DNA of 6,072 nucleotides from CAZHSN01 sp964535125 (GTDB lineage: Bacteria > Armatimonadota > HRBIN16), in contig CAZHSN010000201.1 of the NCBI GenBank assembly GCA_964535125.1, positions 1 to 6,072 on the forward strand, given 5' to 3'. The notes under the pieces were generated by a model. It was not told the origin of the DNA, did not search any database, and was given only the letters and a program-made list of their open reading frames with translations. Position numbers and translations under genes: made by a program. Of the stretch, positions 1-6,072 are shown in pieces (the first letter of the stretch is position 1; each line of letters starts with the position of its first letter).

Positions 1-1
1 T

Positions 2-1105
2 GATGTCGCGCTGATCGTCTCGGACACGCCCGCTGATGTGGCCGGGGTGTTCACCCGGAACGTTGCCTGCGCGCCGTGCGTGCGGTATTCCAAGCGCGTT
101 GTCGAGTCCGGGCAGGCCTGTGTGATCGTGGCGAACGCCGGTAACGCGAACGCCTTCACCGGTGATCAGGGGTTCATCGACACCGCCCAGACCGCGACAC
201 GTGCTGCAAATCTGTTGGGGGTCCATCCGTCTATGGTGCTGGTTGGCTCAACCGGTGTGACCGGCAAGCCGATGCCGATGGATCTTCTGTTGAACGGCGT
301 AGAGCTGGCGGTGAACGCGTTGTCACCCTCGGGTGGCCCGGATGCGGCGCGCGCCATCATGACCACAGACACGCGTCCCAAATGCGAAGCGATGGAACTG
401 CGTCTCCCGGAGGGGACCGTACGGATCGGAGCGATTGCCAAGGGCTCGGGCATGATCGCACCGAACATGGCCACCATGCTGTGCTATTGCACCCTGGATG
501 CGAAAGTGCCTTCCGCCGGACTGCAACGCTGCTTAACCGATGCAGTGGAGCGCACGTTTAACTGCCTGACGATTGATGCGGACACGAGCACCAATGACAT
601 GGTGGTGGTGATGGCCAACGGCGCGTCCGGAGTGGACCTGACACGACGATTGGACGAAGTGGAGCGCGCATTGGAGATGCTGTTCACCCGACTGGTGCGC
701 CAGTTGGCCGCGGATGGCGAGGGCGCCACCAAGCTGGTGACCATATCGGTGCAGGGTGCTCAGACCTTTGAGTCCGCACGACGGATGGGCAAGGCCGTAG
801 CTAACTCTCCTCTGGTCAAGACGGCGCTGTTCGGCAACGATCCCAACTGGGGGCGCGTACTGGTTGCGCTGGGTTATTCCGGTGTGGATTTCGATCCGGA
901 TGGTGTGAACATCAGCATCGCGGGTATTCCCGTGTGTCTGCGCGGTCTTCCCGCCGCGTTCGATCCTGCCGAGGTCAGCCGGGCGATGCACACAGACGAA
1001 CTGGATATCCGGATTGACCTGCAGCAGGGAACGGAGAGCGCGACGGTCTGGACGTGCGACCTGACATATGACTACGTGAAGATCAACGCCGAGTACCATA
1101 CCTAG
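2..1105 (+). CDS. argJ: Glutamate N-acetyltransferase / ornithine acetyltransferase ArgJ, 5'-truncated by window edge
   Basis: ArgJ moves the acetyl group from N2-acetylornithine to glutamate, giving ornithine and N-acetylglutamate in the cyclic arginine pathway. Bifunctional members also use acetyl-CoA; which type this is cannot be told here. The frame is open from base 2 (DVALIVSDTPADVAGVFTRN), and 367 codons are visible. The family is usually about 390-410 residues, so some 30-40 N-terminal residues lie outside the window. The GTG at 38 is an internal valine, not the start. Family blocks appear in order: GNANAFTG, STGVTGKPMPMD (oxyanion-hole Thr-Gly region), TTDTRPK, then KGSGMIAPNMATML. 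In the last block the Thr encoded at 473-475 is the expected autoproteolytic nucleophile, with cleavage between Ala and Thr. DTSTND, DGEGATK, KTALFGNDPNWGR and the C-terminal DLTYDYVKINAEY follow. The C-terminus is intact and ends at TAG. One small oddity is Ala (578-580) where the family usually has Gly before DTSTND. Confidence 0.96.
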   Translation, partial: DVALIVSDTPADVAGVFTRNVACAPCVRYSKRVVESGQACVIVANAGNANAFTGDQGFIDTAQTATRAANLLGVHPSMVLVGSTGVTGKPMPMDLLLNGVELAVNALSPSGGPDAARAIMTTDTRPKCEAMELRLPEGTVRIGAIAKGSGMIAPNMATMLCYCTLDAKVPSAGLQRCLTDAVERTFNCLTIDADTSTNDMVVVMANGASGVDLTRRLDEVERALEMLFTRLVRQLAADGEGATKLVTISVQGAQTFESARRMGKAVANSPLVKTALFGNDPNWGRVLVALGYSGVDFDPDGVNISIAGIPVCLRGLPAAFDPAEVSRAMHTDELDIRIDLQQGTESATVWTCDLTYDYVKINAEYHT

Positions 1106-1132
1106 CGCATCCACTGTGTTCGCGAATCACGC

Positions 1133-1138
1133 AGGAGG
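1133..1138 (+). promoter_or_regulatory. Ribosome binding site of the secreted mutarotase-like gene
   Basis: A perfect AGGAGG lies 6 bases before the ATG at 1145, in the 39-base gap after argJ. It fixes the start so that the protein carries its signal peptide, and argues against the other nearby in-frame ATG at 1157. Confidence 0.85.
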
Positions 1139-1144
1139 CTGGCA

Positions 1145-2164
1145 ATGGTGAGATCCATGTACTGGCTGGGCTGTGCCTGGCTGCTGACCACAATGACCGT
1201 GTCGTTTGCCTCTGCACAAACCCAGACAACACCACAGGGAGGGAACACGATGCAAGCGGAAGTAGTGGCGTATGGCGGTTGGAACCGCTGTCTGCGGCTG
1301 ACAAACGGCCAGATCGAATTGCTGGTCACAGCGGATGTCGGCCCCCGGGTGATCCGGTTCGGTTTCTTGAATGGCCCCAACGAGTTTGTCGAGTTTGCTG
1401 AAGACATGGGGAAGACGGGCGGCGATACATGGCGTCCTTACGGGGGGCACCGGCTCTGGCATGCGCCGGAAGCTAAACCCCGCACCTACGCGCCGGACAA
1501 CGCGCCCGTGCAGTGGGCGTTTGCGGATGGGGAACTGCAGGTCACCCAGCCTGTGGAGGCCTCTACCGGTATCCAGAAGCAGCTGTTTATTCGCATGGAT
1601 CCTGCAGCCAATCGGGTTCAGGTCCGACATCGGCTGACGAACAAAGGGTTATGGCCGGTGACGCTCGCCCCATGGGCGTTGTCCATGATGGCGCCGGGCG
1701 GACGCGTGATCGTGCCTCAGGAAGAGTTCCGCAGCCACTCCGATTGGCTGCTGCCTGCCCGCCCGCTGGTAATGTGGCACTACACCAATCTGGCGGATCC
1801 CCGATGGACATTGTCCGCGCGGTATGTGCAGTTACGGCAAGACCCCGGTATGCCGAACCCGCAGAAGTTCGGGACCCGTGTGACCGCCGGATGGGCGGCC
1901 TATCACAACGGCGACCGCGTGTTCCTGAAGCGTTTCGGGTTGACTCCCGATGCGACGTATCCCGACTACGGATGCAATGCCGAGTTCTTCACCAATGACG
2001 CCTTCCTGGAGGTGGAGAGTTTGGGACCCGTGGTGACCCTGGAACCAGACGCTGCGGTGGACCATGAAGAGACGTGGTACCTGTTTAAAGGCGTCACCGT
2101 GGGCGCCACGGATGATGCGATCGATGCGGCGATGACCCCATTGCTGCAGCAGTCCGCCCGCTGA
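1145..2164 (+). CDS. Secreted galactose-mutarotase-like protein (DUF4380 / aldose-1-epimerase-like)
   Basis: This is a 339-residue exported protein whose beta-rich fold is probably that of the galactose-mutarotase superfamily, which binds or epimerises sugars. No exact substrate can be given. Residues 1-24 form a signal peptide: Arg3, a hydrophobic stretch from about 6 to 22, and an Ala-Ser-Ala cleavage site before Gln25. The mature domain begins near residue 42 with GGWNRCLRLTNGQIELLVTADVGPRVIRFGF in overlapping pieces, a common opening of DUF4380-like proteins. GGHRLWHAPEA follows (100-110, His102 and His106). Next come APWALSMMAPGG (175-186), YPDYGCNAEFFTND (272-285) and FLEVESLGPVVTLEP (287-301), then HEETW (307-311). 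The late Glu-rich ESLGP and HEEW blocks resemble the C-terminal half of aldose 1-epimerases. Catalytic activity is unproven; it could be a non-enzymatic binding protein. A second Shine-Dalgarno and in-frame ATG occur at 1236-1252. The gene sits between argJ and purC, 19 bases before the latter. Confidence 0.8.
   Translation: MVRSMYWLGCAWLLTTMTVSFASAQTQTTPQGGNTMQAEVVAYGGWNRCLRLTNGQIELLVTADVGPRVIRFGFLNGPNEFVEFAEDMGKTGGDTWRPYGGHRLWHAPEAKPRTYAPDNAPVQWAFADGELQVTQPVEASTGIQKQLFIRMDPAANRVQVRHRLTNKGLWPVTLAPWALSMMAPGGRVIVPQEEFRSHSDWLLPARPLVMWHYTNLADPRWTLSARYVQLRQDPGMPNPQKFGTRVTAGWAAYHNGDRVFLKRFGLTPDATYPDYGCNAEFFTNDAFLEVESLGPVVTLEPDAAVDHEETWYLFKGVTVGATDDAIDAAMTPLLQQSAR
1236..1252 (+). promoter_or_regulatory. 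Possible internal translation start within the mutarotase-like gene
   Basis: AGGGAGGG (1236-1243) stands 6 bases before an in-frame ATG (1250-1252, Met36), just after the signal peptide and a short Gln/Thr/Gly-rich linker. Starting here would give a 304-residue protein that keeps the whole predicted domain but lacks the export signal. The purine run also encodes Gln-Gly-Gly in the linker, so it may have no regulatory meaning. Confidence 0.35.
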
Positions 2165-2166
2165 AC

Positions 2167-2173
2167 AAAGGAG
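2167..2173 (+). promoter_or_regulatory. Ribosome binding site of purC
   Basis: AAAGGAG lies 10 bases before the ATG at 2184. The next in-frame ATG, at 2193 (Met4), would be 19 bases away, which favours 2184. The site starts two bases after the stop codon of the preceding gene, consistent with translation from a shared transcript. Confidence 0.75.
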
Positions 2174-2183
2174 AAGCCGCCCC

Positions 2184-3110
2184 ATGATCGTTATGCAGAC
2201 CGATCTCCCAGGACTTCGCTGCGTAGGCCGCGGAAAAGTACGCGATATCTATGACCTGGGTTCCATGCTGTTAATCGTCGTTACCGACCGGCTCTCGGCC
2301 TTCGATGTGGTCATGGCTGAGGGCATCCCTGACAAGGGACGGGTGTTGAACCTCATGGCTGCCTATTGGTTCGAACGGACAGACCATATCGTGCGCAACC
2401 ATCTGGTCACCACAGACATCGATACCGTGATGGCAGAGGTCGCACGCGCGGGCGGACCCGATGACAGCGAGACACGGGCGCAGTTGACCGGTCGATCCAT
2501 GCTGGTGTTCAAAGCCAAACCCTATCCGGTGGAGTGCATCGTGCGGGGGTATCTGGCCGGTTCACTTTGGAAGGAATACCGCCAGGCGGGAGGCTGCGAG
2601 CACCCGGTCACGTTGCATGGTATCGCCTTACCGGCCGGATTGCGGGAAAGCGACCGGTTGGAGACACCGATCTTCACCCCGTCCACCAAGGCCACCGAAG
2701 GCCATGACATCAACATTAGTGTAGAGCAGGCCCGACAGATCATCGGAGACGCCGCACTGGAGCTTCAGGACGCCTCTATCCGGCTGTACAGCTTTGCCCG
2801 CGAAGAAGCCGCACGGGCAGGGATCATCATCGCCGACACGAAGTTTGAGTTCGGGCAATTCGATGACGAACTGATGCTGATCGATGAAGCGTTGACGCCT
2901 GACAGCAGCCGGTTCTGGCCGGGGGACGCCTACCAGCCGGGAGGCGCACAACCCAGTTTTGACAAGCAGTATGTGCGTGACTGGCTGGAGTCGACCGGCT
3001 GGGACAAGACTCCGCCGCCGCCGCATCTGCCGGACGAAGTGGTGCAGCAGACCGCTCAACGGTACCGCGACGCGTTCGTACACATTACAGGGAACACGCT
3101 GCCCGACTGA
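2184..3110 (+). CDS. purC: Phosphoribosylaminoimidazole-succinocarboxamide synthase (SAICAR synthetase)
   Basis: This cytoplasmic enzyme joins CAIR and L-aspartate at the cost of ATP to form SAICAR, a late step of de novo purine (IMP) synthesis. The 308-residue protein is complete and is of the longer, yeast Ade1-like form; short bacterial forms such as that of E. coli are about 240 residues. Hallmarks are GRGKVRDIYDLG (15-26, glycine-rich nucleotide-binding start), TDRLSAFDVVM (34-44), CIVRGYLAGSLWKEY (118-132), STKATEGHDINIS (167-179) and IADTKFEFG (216-224, the second family signature). LIDEALTPDSSRFWP (232-246) carries the acidic, metal-associated region. The C-terminal SFDKQYVRDWLESTGWDK (258-275) is also typical. 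The usual KAEEGHD appears here as KATEGHD, a mild change. There is no other purine gene in view. The gene lies between two genes for exported proteins, so its position looks like chance linkage in a crowded operon rather than a functional set. Confidence 0.97.
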   Translation: MIVMQTDLPGLRCVGRGKVRDIYDLGSMLLIVVTDRLSAFDVVMAEGIPDKGRVLNLMAAYWFERTDHIVRNHLVTTDIDTVMAEVARAGGPDDSETRAQLTGRSMLVFKAKPYPVECIVRGYLAGSLWKEYRQAGGCEHPVTLHGIALPAGLRESDRLETPIFTPSTKATEGHDINISVEQARQIIGDAALELQDASIRLYSFAREEAARAGIIIADTKFEFGQFDDELMLIDEALTPDSSRFWPGDAYQPGGAQPSFDKQYVRDWLESTGWDKTPPPPHLPDEVVQQTAQRYRDAFVHITGNTLPD

Positions 3111-3177
3111 AGGAATGCGCTGCAGAACCGCATAACACTGACTCCGTCATATGTCTGCCATGGGACAGGAGGCGTAC
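3111..3177 (+). other. Intergenic gap between purC and the large exported hydrolase-like gene
   Basis: This 67-base gap is the longest in the window. A weak 5-bp inverted repeat (3115-3119 with 3129-3133) has no T-run after it, so it is not a credible terminator. I see no good -35/-10 pair. An in-frame TGA at 3139-3141 limits how far the next gene can extend upstream. Read-through from purC is the simplest reading. Confidence 0.5.
3167..3172 (+). promoter_or_regulatory. Ribosome binding site of the large exported protein
   Basis: A perfect AGGAGG lies 5 bases before the ATG at 3178. Two other in-frame ATGs upstream (3151 and 3160) have no such site. Starting at them would put MSAMGQEAY ahead of the signal peptide, so 3178 is the better start. 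Confidence 0.8.
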
Positions 3178-6072
3178 ATGAGGTGGATATGCGGACTCTG
3201 GGTGCTGATGTGTCTGGCGCTGGGCGCTGCATGGGCTTCACCAGTGCCTGACCCATCGTTCAACAACATTAAGGCCGGCGTGCCAACCGGATGGACGCCT
3301 TCCGGCGCGGCCACCGCCGGCCAGGGATATGTCACGGTGCGTTCCGGTGGAGCGTGGCAGAGTGAACCGGTCGCGCTCACGCAGGACGTTACGCTGGAAA
3401 TGAGCGTGCGCGTACGCTGGCGGCCTTCCGGTCCTGTCGGGCAAACCGCGTGTGCGGTGTTTGGACCTGAGTTTGCCATACAGGTGCTGCCGCTCACAGA
3501 GCCGAACGTGTGGCGCACGTTCCGGTTTTTGTTCACGGTTCCCAAACCCGTCGACGCTTCGTTGCGCCGGATCCGGCTGAGCGAGTGGCAGCTCGAAGGC
3601 GGCATTGACTATGACGACGTGTACATCAGACCCTCGGCGCCAATATACGCGCAGACGGCTGCTGGGTATCTGGGCGATGGGGAAAGCCTGTCGGGCAACA
3701 TGTACCGGTTCGTCGCTCCGTTAGCCCGTCGCACGCCTGTCAGCAGACCATTGCACGCCTATAACGACCGCTTTCACGACAACCGATGGCGCTTCACGCG
3801 ACCGGGGTCTCAGGTGATCTATCGCCACGAGATTGCAGGCCGGACCATACAGAGCGCCCGGTTGACCGTATCCCCGATGTTCCACGAGCCTACATCGTTG
3901 GAACTGGTCCTTGAGGGTTCCACGGATGGGGCAAAGTGGCAGCAGATGGGCGTGGTTACGTATCCTGCCGCCGGTTCAGTCAGCGTCGATGTACCTGCTG
4001 TGTTGCTTCCGTCGCGCATCCTATGGGTGCGGTTGCGTTGTGATGGCCCCGATTCGCGACTGCCGGTCTTCTTCCAAGTAACCGGATACGACCTGCAGGC
4101 CACGTTGAGCGGTGAACCGACGTATACGGCCGGGAAGACTGTGCCTGTCACACAGGTTGCAGGGCCGGCGGCGCCATGGAACGCTGTGTTCCACCTGGCC
4201 GAGGATGGTGGGGCGATTCGCGCGACGATCCGTAATGATTCCGCCGCGGCGCGATCACTCAATGGCGTCTGGGAGTTGTTGGACAGTACGGGACGCATCT
4301 CCAGTTCGGAGCGGTTCCAAAACCGTGTGGCCGCCAAGGCCGCCGCGGCAACGCTGTGGCGATCGACCGCGGCGCCGGGTGAACACCGGCTTCGGCTGCG
4401 GATTGGCGATCCCGCAACAGCATGGGAACTGACATGGCGTGCCGGCGTACTCGACTCCGGAGTCTTCGGTGAACGGCTGTCCTCACCGGACGGCAAGGTC
4501 GGATTGTGGTGGGCGCCGTCGGGATGGAAGATTGCCCGGGAGCGTCCAGCGCCCGCACAGCGCGGCTCCGGTCTGCGTGTTGCGTTGGCGGGTAACGAAT
4601 CCGAGGCGGTGCAGTTGGTAGTGCGTCCGGATCGACCGTTGTCAGGGCTGACCGTTCGATCCGAGACATTGCGGGGGCCGGAAGGCCGGGTACTGCCTGC
4701 CGACTGCGTGGAGATACTCTCTGTACGGTATGTGTCGGTTGACATCGCATCGGATGAGATCGGTTCGGTCGGCTGGTGGCCAGATCCGTTACCGCCTATC
4801 CGCACCGGGCTTCGTGTCGAGCCGGGGATGAACCAGCCGCTCTGGATTCGCGTCACGGTGCCGGACGGTACGCCGGCCGGCAAGTATCAGGGCTCGGTCA
4901 TCGTACAGGCAGACGGCTTCAACGCGCGCGTCCCGCTGGAGGTACAGGTGTACGGGTTCTCGCTGCCGGCGCGTCCAACGTGCAAGTCGCTGTTCGGATT
5001 CAACCATACCACCGCATTGTCTTACCATCGTGCGGTGACCCCGGAAGCCCAGCGGACGGTGCTGGAAGGCTATCTGAGCAGCTTCTCGCGTCACAAGATC
5101 AGCCCGTACAATCCCGCGCCGCTCGACAGCCTGAAGTGGTCCATGCCGAATAGTCTGGCTTGGGCAGGCGGCGTGCTGGATACACGGGATCCGGCGGAAG
5201 GGAGCCGGGTTCTGCGCGTGGAGGATGACAACCCGTCCGGTAATCCGCAGGCCCGGTATCTGGCTGAGATGCCTCTGGAACAAGCGCGTCGGCTGCGTCT
5301 GCGCCTGCAATACAGAACGGCAGACGCGGAGACCCCGGCGCAGGTGGTGTTGTGTTTCCAAGACGGATCGCATGCGCACATCGCCTATCACAATGCCCAC
5401 GTCGACCTGCCGCCGTCTACGACATGGCGTTCCATCGATGTGACGGTGGACGCTGTGCCGGAACAGGCGGTATCTACCACGCTGCACCTGCAAGCGTGCC
5501 GTTGGACCGAGGAGGGTACAGGAACCGGAACAGTTTGGATCGATGCCATATCGCTTGCCAACGCCGATACCGGCGCCTGGCTGCTGGAACCCGAGGGGTT
5601 CGAGCCGCGTGCGCCGGAGACCGAACGGCCGGTGCAGTTCGAGTGGGAACCATGGTTGTCGGCTACCCATCGCGCGTTGGATAGGTACGGCTTCAACAGC
5701 TTCCTGATCCATGTGCCCGGATTGGGATCGGGCACCTTCTTCGAGAGGCATCCTGGGGAGTTGGGAGGGTACCGTCAAGGCGAGCCGGAGTACACGCGGT
5801 TGTTCGCTGACTGGTGCGCTCAAATGGAGGCGCAGATCCATGCGCAAGGCTGGGACGGCATGGTGGCCGTCTACCCCTTCGATGAACCGGCCGAAAAGGA
5901 CTATGACTTCGTCATAGAGCAACTGCGATGGCTGAAAGAGCATCTGCCGTCGGTGCGTCGCATGGTGCCCATGAATCTGGGCTCTGACAAACGGTTCGTG
6001 GGGTGGGTCAATCAGTGGTGCCCCATTCTGTCATCGCATGATCGGGCGTTTGCCCGATCGCGCATTGCAGCG
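3178..6072 (+). CDS. Large exported multidomain GH123/DUF4091-like glycoside hydrolase, 3'-truncated by window edge
   Basis: The frame stays open for 965 codons to the last base of the window, so the C-terminus is missing. Residues 1-20 are a signal peptide (Arg2, hydrophobic core, Ala-Trp-Ala cleavage before Ser21). Then come a beta-sandwich resembling carbohydrate-binding modules (about 25-151, ending GGIDYDDVYIRP) and a discoidin (F5/8C)-like sandwich (about 165-310, with LEGSTDGAKWQQMG). A third beta-rich segment spans about 330-435. A GH123-type N-terminal domain follows (about 440-598, with GNESEAVQLVVRP and PAGKYQGSVIVQADGF). The barrel begins near 600 (SLFGFNHTT) and is apparently interrupted by a jelly-roll-like segment (about 650-795). 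It resumes at RYGFNSFLIHVPGLGSG and reaches AVYPFDEPAEKDYDFV. The adjacent Asp902-Glu903 pair (5881-5886) matches the Asp-Glu pair of GH123, which in that family orients the substrate acetamido group and acts as acid/base. By family, the substrate could be a beta-linked N-acetylhexosamine glycan; this is inference. Many DUF4091 proteins are uncharacterised, so activity is uncertain. Confidence 0.83.
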   Translation, partial: MRWICGLWVLMCLALGAAWASPVPDPSFNNIKAGVPTGWTPSGAATAGQGYVTVRSGGAWQSEPVALTQDVTLEMSVRVRWRPSGPVGQTACAVFGPEFAIQVLPLTEPNVWRTFRFLFTVPKPVDASLRRIRLSEWQLEGGIDYDDVYIRPSAPIYAQTAAGYLGDGESLSGNMYRFVAPLARRTPVSRPLHAYNDRFHDNRWRFTRPGSQVIYRHEIAGRTIQSARLTVSPMFHEPTSLELVLEGSTDGAKWQQMGVVTYPAAGSVSVDVPAVLLPSRILWVRLRCDGPDSRLPVFFQVTGYDLQATLSGEPTYTAGKTVPVTQVAGPAAPWNAVFHLAEDGGAIRATIRNDSAAARSLNGVWELLDSTGRISSSERFQNRVAAKAAAATLWRSTAAPGEHRLRLRIGDPATAWELTWRAGVLDSGVFGERLSSPDGKVGLWWAPSGWKIARERPAPAQRGSGLRVALAGNESEAVQLVVRPDRPLSGLTVRSETLRGPEGRVLPADCVEILSVRYVSVDIASDEIGSVGWWPDPLPPIRTGLRVEPGMNQPLWIRVTVPDGTPAGKYQGSVIVQADGFNARVPLEVQVYGFSLPARPTCKSLFGFNHTTALSYHRAVTPEAQRTVLEGYLSSFSRHKISPYNPAPLDSLKWSMPNSLAWAGGVLDTRDPAEGSRVLRVEDDNPSGNPQARYLAEMPLEQARRLRLRLQYRTADAETPAQVVLCFQDGSHAHIAYHNAHVDLPPSTTWRSIDVTVDAVPEQAVSTTLHLQACRWTEEGTGTGTVWIDAISLANADTGAWLLEPEGFEPRAPETERPVQFEWEPWLSATHRALDRYGFNSFLIHVPGLGSGTFFERHPGELGGYRQGEPEYTRLFADWCAQMEAQIHAQGWDGMVAVYPFDEPAEKDYDFVIEQLRWLKEHLPSVRRMVPMNLGSDKRFVGWVNQWCPILSSHDRAFARSRIAA
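5122..5562 (+). other. Carbohydrate-binding-like jelly-roll segment nested in the catalytic region
   Basis: This stretch (about residues 649-795 of the large exported protein) reads as a separate beta-sandwich. It begins near WSMPNSLAWAGG, has an early strand RVLRVEDDN, and then alternating beta strands (RRLRLRLQYRTAD, AQVVLCFQDGS, WRSIDVTVDAVP, TTLHLQACRW). It closes with GTVWIDAISLAN, a typical last strand of CBM4/CBM22-like modules. Barrel-like sequence lies on both sides (SLFGFNHTTALSYH before, LDRYGFNSFLIHVPG after). The boundaries are judged by eye. Confidence 0.5.
6040..6059 (+). repeat. Perfect 8-bp inverted repeat with a 4-base loop, inside coding sequence
   Basis: GATCGGGC, a GTTT loop and GCCCGATC form a perfect short hairpin encoding Asp-Arg-Ala-Phe-Ala-Arg-Ser in the large exported protein. 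The next base adds a possible G-T wobble pair. There is no T-run after it within the window, so it is not a standard terminator. It may be chance in GC-rich DNA. Confidence 0.6.

Noticed and set aside
533..1114. Reverse-strand open frame opposite argJ
   Set aside because: The + strand here encodes highly conserved ArgJ blocks. The reverse product is His/Arg-rich and unrecognisable.
1157..1180. Lipoprotein signal around Cys10 of the mutarotase-like protein
   Set aside because: The residues before the Cys (Tyr-Trp-Leu-Gly) do not fit a lipobox, the Cys is too close to the N-terminus, and a good Ala-Ser-Ala cleavage site follows at 22-24.
1513..1998. Second + strand frame overlapping the mutarotase-like gene
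   Set aside because: It is a frame-shifted reading of a gene with clear conserved motifs in its own frame, and it has no domain or ribosome binding site of its own.
2097..2111. 6-bp inverted repeat with 3-base loop near the 3' end of the mutarotase-like gene
   Set aside because: It is short, GC-rich and inside conserved coding sequence with no T-run, so it is within chance expectation.
3115..3133. Possible terminator after purC
   Set aside because: The stem is only 5 bp with a 9-base loop and has no T-run, so it is too weak to call.
3151..3162. Earlier start codons for the large exported protein (ATG at 3151 and 3160)
   Set aside because: Both are in frame, but neither has a Shine-Dalgarno site. 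They would place acidic and polar residues before the signal peptide, and AGGAGG is spaced for 3178.
3819..4883. Long reverse-strand open frame (354 codons)
   Set aside because: It is also opposite the large exported protein. The product is low-complexity Ser/Arg/Pro/Thr-rich with no family motif, and it overlaps another spurious reverse frame.
4789..5943. Long reverse-strand open frame (384 codons)
   Set aside because: It lies entirely opposite the large exported protein, whose + strand translation has a signal peptide, family motifs and a Shine-Dalgarno site. The reverse translation is Arg/Gln/Pro-rich with no recognisable domain, a usual by-product of GC-rich coding DNA.

Overview
The window is a dense stretch of GC-rich bacterial DNA (roughly 60% G+C by eye). 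It holds four genes, all on the + strand, with gaps of only 39, 19 and 67 bases. Three of them start behind a clear purine-rich Shine-Dalgarno sequence; the start of the first lies outside the window. There are no tRNA or rRNA genes, insertion sequences, CRISPR arrays or convincing terminators. The organism cannot be fixed from this sequence. Secreted DUF4380-like and GH123/DUF4091-like proteins set among housekeeping genes, with strong AGGAGG sites, would fit an environmental, polysaccharide-degrading lineage such as Armatimonadota, or less likely Planctomycetota, Lentisphaerota or Hydrogenedentota. This is inference at low confidence.

Layout: (1) bases 2-1105, the 3' nine-tenths of argJ (glutamate/ornithine acetyltransferase, arginine biosynthesis), cut by the window start. 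(2) 1145-2164, a secreted 339-residue protein with a galactose-mutarotase-like fold resembling DUF4380/aldose-1-epimerase relatives. (3) 2184-3110, purC (SAICAR synthetase, purine biosynthesis), complete and of the long type. (4) 3178-6072, the first 965 codons of a very large exported multidomain protein. It has three beta-sandwich modules, a GH123-type N-terminal domain and the start of a GH123/DUF4091-like catalytic barrel carrying a Tyr-Pro-Phe-Asp-Glu-Pro motif. It is still open at the window edge. It has no stop inside the window, so it is easily missed by a search for closed reading frames, and several long reverse-strand open frames lie opposite it.

Working together: argJ and purC are cytoplasmic biosynthetic genes with no direct metabolic link to each other. 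The two exported proteins (2 and 4) could plausibly act on the same extracytoplasmic carbohydrate, one as a sugar-binding or mutarotase-like protein and the other as a candidate hexosaminidase-like hydrolase. The short gaps suggest co-transcription, but this is not shown.

I see no clear evidence of a wholly new system. The points most worth a second look are the apparent insertion of a carbohydrate-binding-like module into the catalytic region of gene 4, and a second well-placed ribosome-binding site inside gene 2 that could give a signal-less cytoplasmic form.
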